Shown here one piece after another: positions 5,866 through 13,438 of a DNA stretch of 20,420 nt; the stretch's first letter is position 1, and each line of letters opens with the position of its first letter. This DNA is from Deltaproteobacteria bacterium (GTDB lineage Bacteria; Desulfobacterota_E; Deferrimicrobia; Deferrimicrobiales; Deferrimicrobiaceae): assembly GCA_023488945.1 (NCBI GenBank), contig JAMDBZ010000055.1, positions 1-20,420 of the forward strand, given 5' to 3'. Made by a program: the position numbers and the translations under genes. Below the pieces are notes generated by a model. It searched no databases. It was not told where the DNA came from and saw nothing but the letters and a program-made list of their open reading frames with translations.

Positions 5866-8121
5866 TCAAGCCTCCCACATCCGCTCCTCGAAGTCCTCTC
5901 CCGGCAACTCGGCGTCGAAGTTCCCGTACATCGGCCATCGCTCCCCGATCGATCCCTTGGGCTGGATCGTCACGAAGAAATCGATCCGCGCATCGTTTTC
6001 GCATCCGAGCTCCTGGAACGGGACGCCGAGCTCGAGAACGTCATGGAACGCCGCCGTGATGATCTCCGGCTTGGTCACGGCGTGGTCTTCGTCGGGAATG
6101 TCCTCGATCCGACCCATATGAGCACGGATCGTCCGATCGTCCGGGTACAGGACCAGGCTGACCTTCCTGTCCTTCGCCGGGAAGACGAAATCGACTTCCA
6201 CGGCCACCGGGACCTCGAATGCGGACCCGTGGAAGTCGGCCCTGAGATAGAGCGTCGACTCGTCGAACCCGTAATACAGGGACGAGAGGATCCCGTGCCC
6301 GGCACGGTGCATGGCGCCGAACTCGGGGCTCGGGATATGCCGGGATGCGGCGCTCCATTCGAAATAGGACGATATGCGCCCGTCGATTTTCGGGCGGATG
6401 TAGGTCCGCGGGGCGGAAAGCCGGTTTGCGGCCAACGGAACCCGGTCGAGCCGCGTCAACGGAAGGTCGAGCGAATCGGGAGGGATTTCCCCCATGGCGC
6501 GGTATGCCGCCTTGATGTGGTGCCGGAAGAGCCGGTCGAATTCCAGGGCGTGCGGCGTGAAATGGTCATCGCCGTACCACCAGCACCAGTCCGACCCCTC
6601 GGCCACGAGGAGGTTTTCATAAGCGGCGGCCAGGTTCTCCGAGAGACCGAGACCGGCCCGCCGGTTCCGTTCCATGTTGATCTGGAAGAGGTTCCTGGCC
6701 CGTGCGAGGGTTTCCCAGGCGGCCCGGTCTTCGGCGTGTCCGATCCAGATCCCGAAGGTCCCGTCGATCCATGAGCCCGTTGGCACTGTTTCTAAATATC
6801 TAATATTATCAACTACATTATAGGCTTCGGACAATGTAATGAATGATATGTTTGGCGCCAGTGCGGCGCATCGGCCCATGAGCATCCGAAGGAAGGTCCA
6901 CCCCGAGTCCGGGAAATATTCCCACGCATTCTCCCCGTCGAGAATGATCGGGACCACGTATGAGCCTTTCCTTGTCGCTGCCGGCAGCCCCTGCAGCCGA
7001 TCGTAGATCTTCACGAGCTTTGCGGTAAAGTTTGTCACGGCGTCCCGCCCGTCCCACCGGGAGTACTCGAACCCGATGAGGTCGGACAGGTGGTGGTCGC
7101 GGAAGAAGACCCCGATCTCTCCCCCGGTCGACATCTGCGCCCGGTAGGGAGCGTAGAGCCAGTCCGGCTCGAGGGGAATCCCTTCGGCGTCCCGGAGCAC
7201 CGGTTTCCCCAGCGACTTCGCGAGGAGGATTTCGTCGGTCGCAGTCCATTCGAAACCGCACTCCGCGATCAACTTCAGTGCGGCCGGGCTGATGCTCCCC
7301 TCCGACGGCCAGACACCTCTTGGCGACATCCCGAGCAGGCTCCGGAAACAATCCTTGCCTCGTCTCAACTGCTCGAGGGCGTCGGCCGGATGGGAGAACG
7401 GGACTTTCGGCAGGGGGGCGCCGGGGGAGGCGTCCTTCGCGGCGTTACTGGAGATCAGCAGGGGGAGGATCGGGTGATACATCGGCGTGACGGTGAGTTC
7501 TCCTCCGTCCCCTTCCGCAACGGCCCGGTATTCCGGCAGGACATCCGCCATGATCCCGGTCTGCCGGTCGAGGACGTACGCCTTGTCCCGCTCCGTGTAC
7601 CCCCTCCCCTTCCGCCAGAGACGACCAAGCTCCGGATCTTCCTCCCTGTGGAGCGGGTGGAACCAGGCGAGGTTGAACAGGGTCATCAGGTCCGTGTACT
7701 CGGAGGCTCCGAACCCGCCGGGGGAGCCGGCTCGCCCGATCGCCCGCTCCGCCTCCTCCCTCCTGTTGTAGAGCTCCGCATACCGCGGCTGGGGAAGGAT
7801 CATCGTGGGAGGGAAGCAGGAGAAGAAGTTCCTCAGGAGGAACTCCTCTTCGTCCCGTGAGAGGTCGAGTGCGTTCTTCCGGGATACGGTAAGGAAGGCG
7901 TCCTCCGCCCCGTTTTCGACGTAATCGCGGAGCTGGACGAGGAGCGAGGGAACCAGGTTGAAGGTGTGACGGACGGAGGGAAACCGCCGGAAGATCCGGG
8001 GAAGCGCTGCATAATCCTTGATGGCGTGGAGCCGGACCCAGGGCAGGATGTGGGTCCCCGTCTCCGGGTCCTTGTAATACGGCTGGTGCATGTGCCAGAG
8101 AAAGCAGACGTAAAGCTTCAT
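5866..8121 (-). CDS. Glycoside hydrolase family 57 protein (alpha-amylase/glucanotransferase-like)
   Basis: The protein has 751 residues and no signal peptide, so it is cytoplasmic. GH57 landmarks in order: FLWHMHQPYY (7-16), LTVTPMYHPILPLL (209-222), GVWPSEGSIS (269-278) with Glu274 as candidate nucleophile, ATDEILL, and ILDGENAWEYF (393-403) with Asp396 as candidate catalytic or substrate residue. Then comes GSWIDGTFGIWIGHAEDRAAWE. Residues about 575-751 form a beta-rich C-terminal domain (PKIDGRISSYFEWS) often fused to this subfamily. Members hydrolyse or transfer alpha-glucans, so glycogen or maltodextrin turnover is the likely role; hydrolase versus transferase cannot be settled here. 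The start has only a weak ribosome site, but the HMHQP motif requires this N-terminus. It is last in the miaB operon, 25 bases after the TPR gene. Codons for about residues 424-447 are strikingly AT-rich. Confidence 0.9.
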   Translation of the reverse strand: MKLYVCFLWHMHQPYYKDPETGTHILPWVRLHAIKDYAALPRIFRRFPSVRHTFNLVPSLLVQLRDYVENGAEDAFLTVSRKNALDLSRDEEEFLLRNFFSCFPPTMILPQPRYAELYNRREEAERAIGRAGSPGGFGASEYTDLMTLFNLAWFHPLHREEDPELGRLWRKGRGYTERDKAYVLDRQTGIMADVLPEYRAVAEGDGGELTVTPMYHPILPLLISSNAAKDASPGAPLPKVPFSHPADALEQLRRGKDCFRSLLGMSPRGVWPSEGSISPAALKLIAECGFEWTATDEILLAKSLGKPVLRDAEGIPLEPDWLYAPYRAQMSTGGEIGVFFRDHHLSDLIGFEYSRWDGRDAVTNFTAKLVKIYDRLQGLPAATRKGSYVVPIILDGENAWEYFPDSGWTFLRMLMGRCAALAPNISFITLSEAYNVVDNIRYLETVPTGSWIDGTFGIWIGHAEDRAAWETLARARNLFQINMERNRRAGLGLSENLAAAYENLLVAEGSDWCWWYGDDHFTPHALEFDRLFRHHIKAAYRAMGEIPPDSLDLPLTRLDRVPLAANRLSAPRTYIRPKIDGRISSYFEWSAASRHIPSPEFGAMHRAGHGILSSLYYGFDESTLYLRADFHGSAFEVPVAVEVDFVFPAKDRKVSLVLYPDDRTIRAHMGRIEDIPDEDHAVTKPEIITAAFHDVLELGVPFQELGCENDARIDFFVTIQPKGSIGERWPMYGNFDAELPGEDFEERMWEA
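6785..6856 (-). other. AT-rich rare-codon island in the GH57 gene
   Basis: About 70 bases at roughly 30% GC interrupt a GC-rich gene. Coding-strand codons include ATA, TCA, ATT, ACA, TTG, TAT, AAT, GTA, GTT, GAT, AGA and TTA. The frame is intact and the encoded segment (ISFITLSEAYNVVDNIRYLE) fits the family. Inverted arms TACATT/AATGTA and AATAT/ATATT lie within it. Confidence 0.65.
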
Positions 8122-8146
8122 CCGGCCGAGCGCCTCGGTGTTCTCG

Positions 8147-8845
8147 TCAGCCCAGCTGCTGGAGCTTGATCTCGACGAACTCCTTGAGGGGGGTCCCGGG
8201 ATCTTCCACGAGGATCTTCCGGTAGACGTCCGCCGCTTCCCGTCGCTTTCCCTGGAACTCGAGGGTCCTTGCCTCCCCCGACATCGCGAGGGTCTTCATT
8301 TCAGGGCCGGCGGACGCGGCGGCCTCCCGGTAGGCGCGGGCCGCGCCGGCGAAGTCCCCCTTCGCCTCGAGCGACTGTGCGAGCCCTTCCCTCAGCAGGA
8401 AGATGAACAAATCCTTCGCCTTGCCGCTCGCGAGCGCCGCCTGGAACTGCGCGGCGGCGAGGTCGTAGTTTCCCCGGAGATAGGCGATGCTCCCCAGATA
8501 GTAGCGCGCGTACACCGCCGTGCGCGTGTCGGGATGCCTGTTGACGTGGGCCGCCAGGAATTGCTCAAGTCCCGCCAGCTTCTGGGCGTCGGCCGCCGCA
8601 GGCGCCTGGAGGAACTCCCGCGCCCGGTTGAGGTGCGGCCAGAGGTCGCTCGTCGCCTTCTCCTCTTCCCAGGCGAAATAGGCCCGGGACCCCAGGACGC
8701 CGCCGGCGATCAGGAAGGCGACCGCCGCCGCCATCCCGACCCGAAGGCGGTTCTCCTTGACCCAGGAGACGAGCCGGCTGAACGTCGAGACGAACTCGTC
8801 GGGCCCCTTCAGATCCTTCCGGGTGTACTTGATCTTCTCGGTCAT
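8147..8845 (-). CDS. Membrane-anchored tetratricopeptide repeat protein
   Basis: The protein has 232 residues. A cytoplasmic N-terminus with TRKDLKGPDEFVSTFSRL (8-25) is followed by one TM helix at about 34-56. An extracytoplasmic helical-repeat region follows (about 60-232), with TPR-like turns such as YARYYLGSIAYLRGNYDLA (112-130) and LAQSLEAKGDFAGAARAYRE. It resembles the TPR_21/YfgM-like family, whose members sit in the inner membrane and act as periplasmic scaffolds or chaperone partners. The ATG at 8845 has AAGGGG six bases upstream and follows the PHP stop by three bases. The specific partner is unknown. Confidence 0.82.
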   Translation of the reverse strand: MTEKIKYTRKDLKGPDEFVSTFSRLVSWVKENRLRVGMAAAVAFLIAGGVLGSRAYFAWEEEKATSDLWPHLNRAREFLQAPAAADAQKLAGLEQFLAAHVNRHPDTRTAVYARYYLGSIAYLRGNYDLAAAQFQAALASGKAKDLFIFLLREGLAQSLEAKGDFAGAARAYREAAASAGPEMKTLAMSGEARTLEFQGKRREAADVYRKILVEDPGTPLKEFVEIKLQQLG

Positions 8846-8848
8846 CCG

Positions 8849-9505
8849 TTACCCCTTTTTCCGATCCCCTTCCACGAGGGCTCGCGCGTTCTCCTGCATC
8901 GCCCGGGCGTCCCGTTCCGAGAGCCCGGCACCCCGAATGATCCGGAGCGCCGCCTCCCAGGGGGTGAAATCGCCGGGCGCATGCGAATCCGTATTGTACA
9001 CCAGCCGCGCGCCGGTTTTTTTCGCGAGGGAGGCGACGTGTCCGTTCGCAAGGGAGTGTCCTCGCCGCGCCGAAATCTCGAGGAGGACGCCCTTCCGGCG
9101 TGCCAGGCGGGCCTCCTCCTCGGAGATCAGCCCCGGGTGCGCGAGGATGTCCACCCCGGCCAGGATGGCCGCCCGGTTCGTCCCCCGGGGGACCGGTTCG
9201 ACGATCGTCTCGCCGTGCACGATGACCACGGCGGCCCCGCCCGCCCGGCCCCTCTCGGCGAGCGGCCCGATCAGTCGGGGCGGGACGTGGGTGATCTCGA
9301 CGCCGGGATAGACGCGCGCCCGGACGACGCCGCGCAGATCCGCGCAGACCGCCGCCATCCGCTCGATGACGGAGTCGATGTTGGAGGGATCGACGTGGTC
9401 CGTGATGGCGAGGTGCGTGTAGCCGGCGTCGATCGCCCGTGACACGACCTCCGAGGGGATCAGCTCCCCGTCGCTGAAGATGGAGTGGATGTGCAGGTCG
9501 ATCAC
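8849..9505 (-). CDS. PHP-domain metal-dependent phosphoesterase
   Basis: The protein has 218 residues. PHP metal ligands are in order: DLHIHS (3-8), Asp12, His37 (ITDH), Glu70 (YPGVE), His97, His123 (LAHPG), and NTDSH (171-175) near the end. This is the histidinol-phosphatase-like PHP family of phosphoesterases; substrates of stand-alone members vary and cannot be predicted here. I chose the GTG at 9505 because GAGGGAG lies seven bases upstream and the PHP fold begins at its second residue. It overlaps the TGA of the receiver-PATAN gene as GTGA, so the two are probably translationally coupled. The same frame is open far upstream, but that part is antisense-type noise over the regulator gene. 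Histidinol-phosphatase activity is possible, but no other his genes are present. Confidence 0.87.
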   Translation of the reverse strand: MIDLHIHSIFSDGELIPSEVVSRAIDAGYTHLAITDHVDPSNIDSVIERMAAVCADLRGVVRARVYPGVEITHVPPRLIGPLAERGRAGGAAVVIVHGETIVEPVPRGTNRAAILAGVDILAHPGLISEEEARLARRKGVLLEISARRGHSLANGHVASLAKKTGARLVYNTDSHAPGDFTPWEAALRIIRGAGLSERDARAMQENARALVEGDRKKG

Positions 9506-11058
9506 CGGGATTCTCCCTCGAGGTATTGCCGGACCACCCGGGCCACCGCGTCCCGGATCTCCTCGGGTGAAAGCTTCTCCATCTCCTGGACTTTGAGGGA
9601 GCCGCCGAGCTTCTCCACGCGGTTCTGGAAAAGCCGGAGCGTGTTCTCCCCCAGCCCGAAGTTGGTGAAGCTCTTCCCCATCACGGCCATGACGACGCGG
9701 GCGTCCACGCCCCTGGTGTAGTCCGAGACCGCCATCAGCCCCTCCAGCGAACTCGAAACCTCGTCCTTCAGGAAGGCGATGATCCCGACCGGCCGCGGCG
9801 CCAGCGCGTACCACAGGGGCGCGGTGGAGCGCAGGTAGGGGAAGGCGTACAGAAGGAGGACGGACCCCTCGCCCGCCCGGATCCGTCCGAACAACCCGAC
9901 CGGTGTCCCCTCCCGCCTGCGAAGGGAGAAGAAGGCGTTGTCGACCTCGAACTCGCGTAACTGCCCGAGCGCAAGAACGACCGATTCGAGAAGCGCGGGA
10001 TCCGGGAGGAACATGACGATCCGTCCGACCGCTCCTTCCGCGCCGCCGCTGCGCGCCTCGATCCGCGCCCGGAGTTTCGCCAGATCCTCGGGCGGGAGAA
10101 ACTCGCTCTTCGTCCCGCGGGCCTCCTTCGCACCGATCCGGATGGCCCCGCGCCGCTTGAGCTGAAGGAGCGTCTGGTAGACCGCCAGGTCGGGAGAGCC
10201 GCAGTTGTTGATGACCTCCTCCACGCGGCTGCAGCACTCGACCAGCAGGAGGACCTCCCGGACCGTTCCGCCCGCCCCGGCGAGGGCCTTGGCCTCCTTC
10301 GTCACGGAGACCGACTCGAAGGGAGACGGCAGCTCGTCCGCCATCTTCCGCAGCTCGTCGTAGTGGCGGAGCCCCTCCAATATGGCGTGCTGCCCGGGGA
10401 CGTGGATCGTCCGGCGGATATCGACCTTGCCGGGGATGAACCGGAACTTCCCTTCCCGCAAGGGGACGAGCCTGTAGAGCGCCTTCTCGCCGACGATGCC
10501 CTGGGCCAGGGCGGACAGGATCTCCCCCTTCTCGATGTAGATCGAGCCCGAGATCCCTTCCGCCTCGATCTGGATGATCCCGCTCTTCCGGTTGAGGGAG
10601 AGCATCTGCCAGAGGTCGGGGACCGGGATCTGCGCGATGCTTCCGCTGATCTCCGAGTCGCCCGCGAACGCCTCGGAGAGGTTCTCCTGGAAGAGGGCCC
10701 TCTGGATCCGGAGAAGAACCTCCTCTTCGTGGTACGGCTTCCGGATGAACTCGTCGATTCCCTGGCGGAATCCCGAGACGCTCTTCTCCCGGTCGCTCAT
10801 GAAAAAGATCGGGATGGCGCTGGTGTTCGGGTTGCTCCGCAGGATCTGGACGAGCCGGTCCGCGTCGAGGATGGCCACGGACAGGTCGACGAGCAGGGCG
10901 TCCGGCCGGCGCAGGAGCGTTTCCGAGAGCGCCTTGCTGCCGTCCCCGGCCTCGAAGACCTCGAGCCCCTTCTCCCGGAGAAAGTGGGCGAGAAACTGGC
11001 GGGCCGTCTCGGAGGGGTCGGCGATCAGGATCTTCTTGGCGGTCGTCGCGGTCGGCAT
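9502..11058 (-). CDS. Response regulator: receiver, PATAN (DUF4388) and uncharacterised C-terminal domain
   Basis: The protein has 518 residues. The receiver domain (8-122) has Asp14, phospho-acceptor Asp58 (LLVDLS), Ser88 and Lys107 (IRKPY), so phosphorylation is plausible. A PATAN domain (about 135-220) follows, with ISGSIAQIPVPDLWQMLSLN and GSIYIEKGEILSA. Residues 225-340 are helical, and 345-518 form an alpha/beta domain (RIVMFLPDPALLESVVLAL, LLLYAFPYL, RPVGIIAFLKDE). That domain has the strand order feel of a small GTPase but no P-loop or NKXD. PATAN proteins are signalling adaptors in Geobacter-type bacteria and cyanobacteria. It lies directly downstream of the degenerate GGDEF gene (22 bases) and may signal with it. 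The ribosome site AAGGA is close to the ATG. The output role is unknown. Confidence 0.85.
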   Translation of the reverse strand: MPTATTAKKILIADPSETARQFLAHFLREKGLEVFEAGDGSKALSETLLRRPDALLVDLSVAILDADRLVQILRSNPNTSAIPIFFMSDREKSVSGFRQGIDEFIRKPYHEEEVLLRIQRALFQENLSEAFAGDSEISGSIAQIPVPDLWQMLSLNRKSGIIQIEAEGISGSIYIEKGEILSALAQGIVGEKALYRLVPLREGKFRFIPGKVDIRRTIHVPGQHAILEGLRHYDELRKMADELPSPFESVSVTKEAKALAGAGGTVREVLLLVECCSRVEEVINNCGSPDLAVYQTLLQLKRRGAIRIGAKEARGTKSEFLPPEDLAKLRARIEARSGGAEGAVGRIVMFLPDPALLESVVLALGQLREFEVDNAFFSLRRREGTPVGLFGRIRAGEGSVLLLYAFPYLRSTAPLWYALAPRPVGIIAFLKDEVSSSLEGLMAVSDYTRGVDARVVMAVMGKSFTNFGLGENTLRLFQNRVEKLGGSLKVQEMEKLSPEEIRDAVARVVRQYLEGESR

Positions 11059-11080
11059 CGTCCTTCGGCTGCGCGTCCTC

Positions 11081-12940
11081 TTAGAAGTGTCCCTGGAGGA
11101 GGTAGAGCTCCTGCAGCTTTTCCATCATGGACTCGACGAGCCACTCGTCCGCGGTGTTGAATCCGCACACACCGTCGTGGCGGTCGGCCGCGAACAGGCC
11201 GTAGGCGCCGTTCTCCTTCAGCGAGAGGACGACCTCGCGGTGCTTGAGCCGATCGTCGTCGGTCGAGACGTACAGGAGGTTCTTCGCGTCGAACCGCGTC
11301 GCGCCGGTCTGGCCGACGAGGTAGATCCGGCGTCCGGGAGCCGCCTCCCCGCCGAAGGACAGGAAGATCTGCCGGAAGATCTCGGGACGAGGTCCCGCCG
11401 CGATCACCAGTCCCCGCTCGCCCGCCGAAGCGACCACATCCTGGGCGATCGCCTCGACCATCCGCAGGAAGGTCTCACGCGCCAGGATGAAGTGGCCGTT
11501 CCGGCCCATGTCCCGCCTGATGCGGGAGAAGAACGGGACGTCCTCTCCCCCGCGGAGCCGGTCGTAGTAGGCCGGCTTCCCCACGAGGACATCGTAGGCA
11601 TCCCAGAACGGCTTGTCCTGGAGGCGGAGCCGGTGGTACGGGCTCTTCTGCTGCCGCCCGTACGCCTCCTCGGCCGACCGCTGGAGCTCCTGGAAGGTCT
11701 TCCCGTCGCGCGGGAAGGTGGCGGACATGAAGAACGGCTGGAGCCGATGCTCCGTCCCGAGGAAGGCGATCGCGCTCTTCGACCGGATCGTCTTGCGGAT
11801 GCGCCGGACGGCCAGCGTCGCCCCGAAGGCATCGGTCTCGGGGAGGACGATGCAGAACCGGTCCGGCGCGGTCCGCGCCAGGAGGTCCGAGTCCCGGAGC
11901 GCCTTCCGGATCTCGTCGGCCGCCGTCGCAAGCGCCCCGACGACGAGGCTTTCCCGGGTCTGCTCCATCAGGAAGGCGAAGTTGTGGACGACGAGGAAAA
12001 CGACCGAGAGGGGCCGGCGGAACCGGTTCGCCTTGTAGATCTCCTTTTCGAAGTAGTCCGCGAGAAAGGCCGCCGAGTAGGCGTGGGTTTCGGGGTCGCG
12101 CAGGGAGATCTTCTCCATGCGCGACATCCGGTCGGCGTTCTTGAGCGACGAGGCGGCGTAGTCGGCGATGATCCGGGCCACGTTGAGCTCCCGCTCCTCG
12201 TAGTTCTTCCGGTTGATGCGCGGGCCCAGCTTGACGAGCCCGGTCGGCGCCTCCTGGAACAGGAGGGGGATATAGAGGGCGCCGCCTCCGCCCTTATCCG
12301 CGGGCCCCTTGGCTTCCGCCGCCGCCTCGAAGAGGAACGGACTGCCCCTCCAGATCCGGTCGGCCCAATCGACCTGGGAGAGAAAGAATCGGGACCCTTC
12401 GTGGCTGATGCTCAGGAACCCGCGGACGGAGGCGATCATCATCTCGTCGGGGTCGGAGGGCGAGACGCGCCAGATGACGCAGCTTTCGGCGCCCAGCTCG
12501 TGAACGAAGGTGTCGGTGATCTGGGAAAGGAGCTTCTCCTCGTCCTGGGCGGTCATGATCTTGAGGCACTGCTGGTAGAGCGAAGCGAGGGAGTAATACT
12601 CGAGGCTTTCCGAGAGGAGGCGCCCGGCCGGCGTCCCCTCGATGTCCCCCCGGGGGCCGGGCCAGGCAACCCACCTGGCGATGTCCGGGAGAGGCGGCTC
12701 CCGGTGGAACAGGAAGACGGGAGGTCCCGCGTCGCCGTTGCCCAGCGCCGCGAGAAGGGACGGCGTGGCGCAGTCGATCTGTGCGGCGACGGCGGCGTAG
12801 AGGGACGGGTCGAACGGCGCCCCGAGGAGCTGCGACGGCGTCCGGAATTCGAATTCCACCGTGCGGTCGAAGACGGCGAGGCGAAGCCCCTCGACGGGCC
12901 TGGACTCCTCCGCGAGGACCAGTATCCGCGAAATCGCCAT
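11081..12940 (-). CDS. GAF plus degenerate GGDEF protein, candidate cyclic-di-GMP receptor
   Basis: The protein has 619 residues. The N-terminal segment (1-105) is unassigned. A GAF-like domain at about 115-270 (EKLLSQITDTFVHELGAESC) ends in the usual helix into a GGDEF-like domain at about 275-435. That domain keeps the fold signatures SLRDPETHAYSAAFLADYFE and RFCIVLPETDAFGA. The active-site GGDEF is APDRF (358-362) and the metal-binding DxD is replaced (LVVHNF), so cyclase activity is not expected. RDSD (349-352) stands exactly five residues before APDRF, the position of the RxxD cyclic-di-GMP inhibitory site. The C-terminal 180 residues are an unrecognised domain. The start ATG has a poor ribosome site, nine bases after the previous stop, so coupling is likely. 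A binding role is inferred by analogy with other degenerate GGDEF receptors. Confidence 0.85.
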   Translation of the reverse strand: MAISRILVLAEESRPVEGLRLAVFDRTVEFEFRTPSQLLGAPFDPSLYAAVAAQIDCATPSLLAALGNGDAGPPVFLFHREPPLPDIARWVAWPGPRGDIEGTPAGRLLSESLEYYSLASLYQQCLKIMTAQDEEKLLSQITDTFVHELGAESCVIWRVSPSDPDEMMIASVRGFLSISHEGSRFFLSQVDWADRIWRGSPFLFEAAAEAKGPADKGGGGALYIPLLFQEAPTGLVKLGPRINRKNYEERELNVARIIADYAASSLKNADRMSRMEKISLRDPETHAYSAAFLADYFEKEIYKANRFRRPLSVVFLVVHNFAFLMEQTRESLVVGALATAADEIRKALRDSDLLARTAPDRFCIVLPETDAFGATLAVRRIRKTIRSKSAIAFLGTEHRLQPFFMSATFPRDGKTFQELQRSAEEAYGRQQKSPYHRLRLQDKPFWDAYDVLVGKPAYYDRLRGGEDVPFFSRIRRDMGRNGHFILARETFLRMVEAIAQDVVASAGERGLVIAAGPRPEIFRQIFLSFGGEAAPGRRIYLVGQTGATRFDAKNLLYVSTDDDRLKHREVVLSLKENGAYGLFAADRHDGVCGFNTADEWLVESMMEKLQELYLLQGHF

Positions 12941-12949
12941 CGTGGGCCG

Positions 12950-13438
12950 CTACATCTTGTACTTGCTGAAATCCTCGGGGTCCATCCCTTCGAGGATCTC
13001 GGTCCACTTGTCCTTTGCGCCGGAGGCCGCGGGACTCGTGTCGACCCGGACCGACTTCTCGATGACGACGTCCCGGACCATGATGGGCGCACCCGTGCGC
13101 AGCGCGATGGCGATGGCGTCGCTCGGGCGCGAGTCCACGACGAACTCCTTTCCGTCCGCCGCGAGATGAAGCGCCGCGTAATAGGTGTTCTCCTTGATAT
13201 CGGTGACCTCGATCCGCAGGAGCCGCAGTCCCGCCTGATCGATGACGCTCTTGAAGAGGTCGTGCGTCATCGGCCTGGGGAGTTTCACGTTCTCGAGCCC
13301 GACGGCGATTGCGTTCGCCTCGAGGACCCCGATCCAGATCGGCAGCGTGTTCTTGTTCTCCTTGTCCCGGAGGATGACGATCGGAGACTGCGTGACCGGA
13401 TCGATCGTGATCCCGACGACCCTCATCTCCTTAGCCAT
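12950..13438 (-). CDS. Bifunctional nuclease-domain protein (DUF151)
   Basis: The protein has 162 residues. The DUF151/Bfn pattern is clear: VILRDKENKNTLPIWIGVLE (21-40), EANAIAVGLENVKLPRPMTH (40-59) and FVVDSRPSDAIAIALRTGAP (99-118). Plant and bacterial relatives have been reported to have RNase/DNase activity, but most bacterial members are uncharacterised. It is cytoplasmic. The ATG at 13438 has AAGGAGGAG just upstream and overlaps the 3' end of miaB by eight bases; the same frame open further upstream is noise. The miaB-bfn order is frequent in deltaproteobacterial genomes, which suggests an RNA-related job (inference). Confidence 0.9.
   Translation of the reverse strand: MAKEMRVVGITIDPVTQSPIVILRDKENKNTLPIWIGVLEANAIAVGLENVKLPRPMTHDLFKSVIDQAGLRLLRIEVTDIKENTYYAALHLAADGKEFVVDSRPSDAIAIALRTGAPIMVRDVVIEKSVRVDTSPAASGAKDKWTEILEGMDPEDFSKYKM

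Noticed and set aside
8849..10237. Receiver-linked or N-terminally extended PHP protein
   Set aside because: The open frame upstream of 9505 is out of frame with the receiver-PATAN gene and encodes no domain; the GTG at 9505 has a good ribosome site and starts exactly at the PHP fold.
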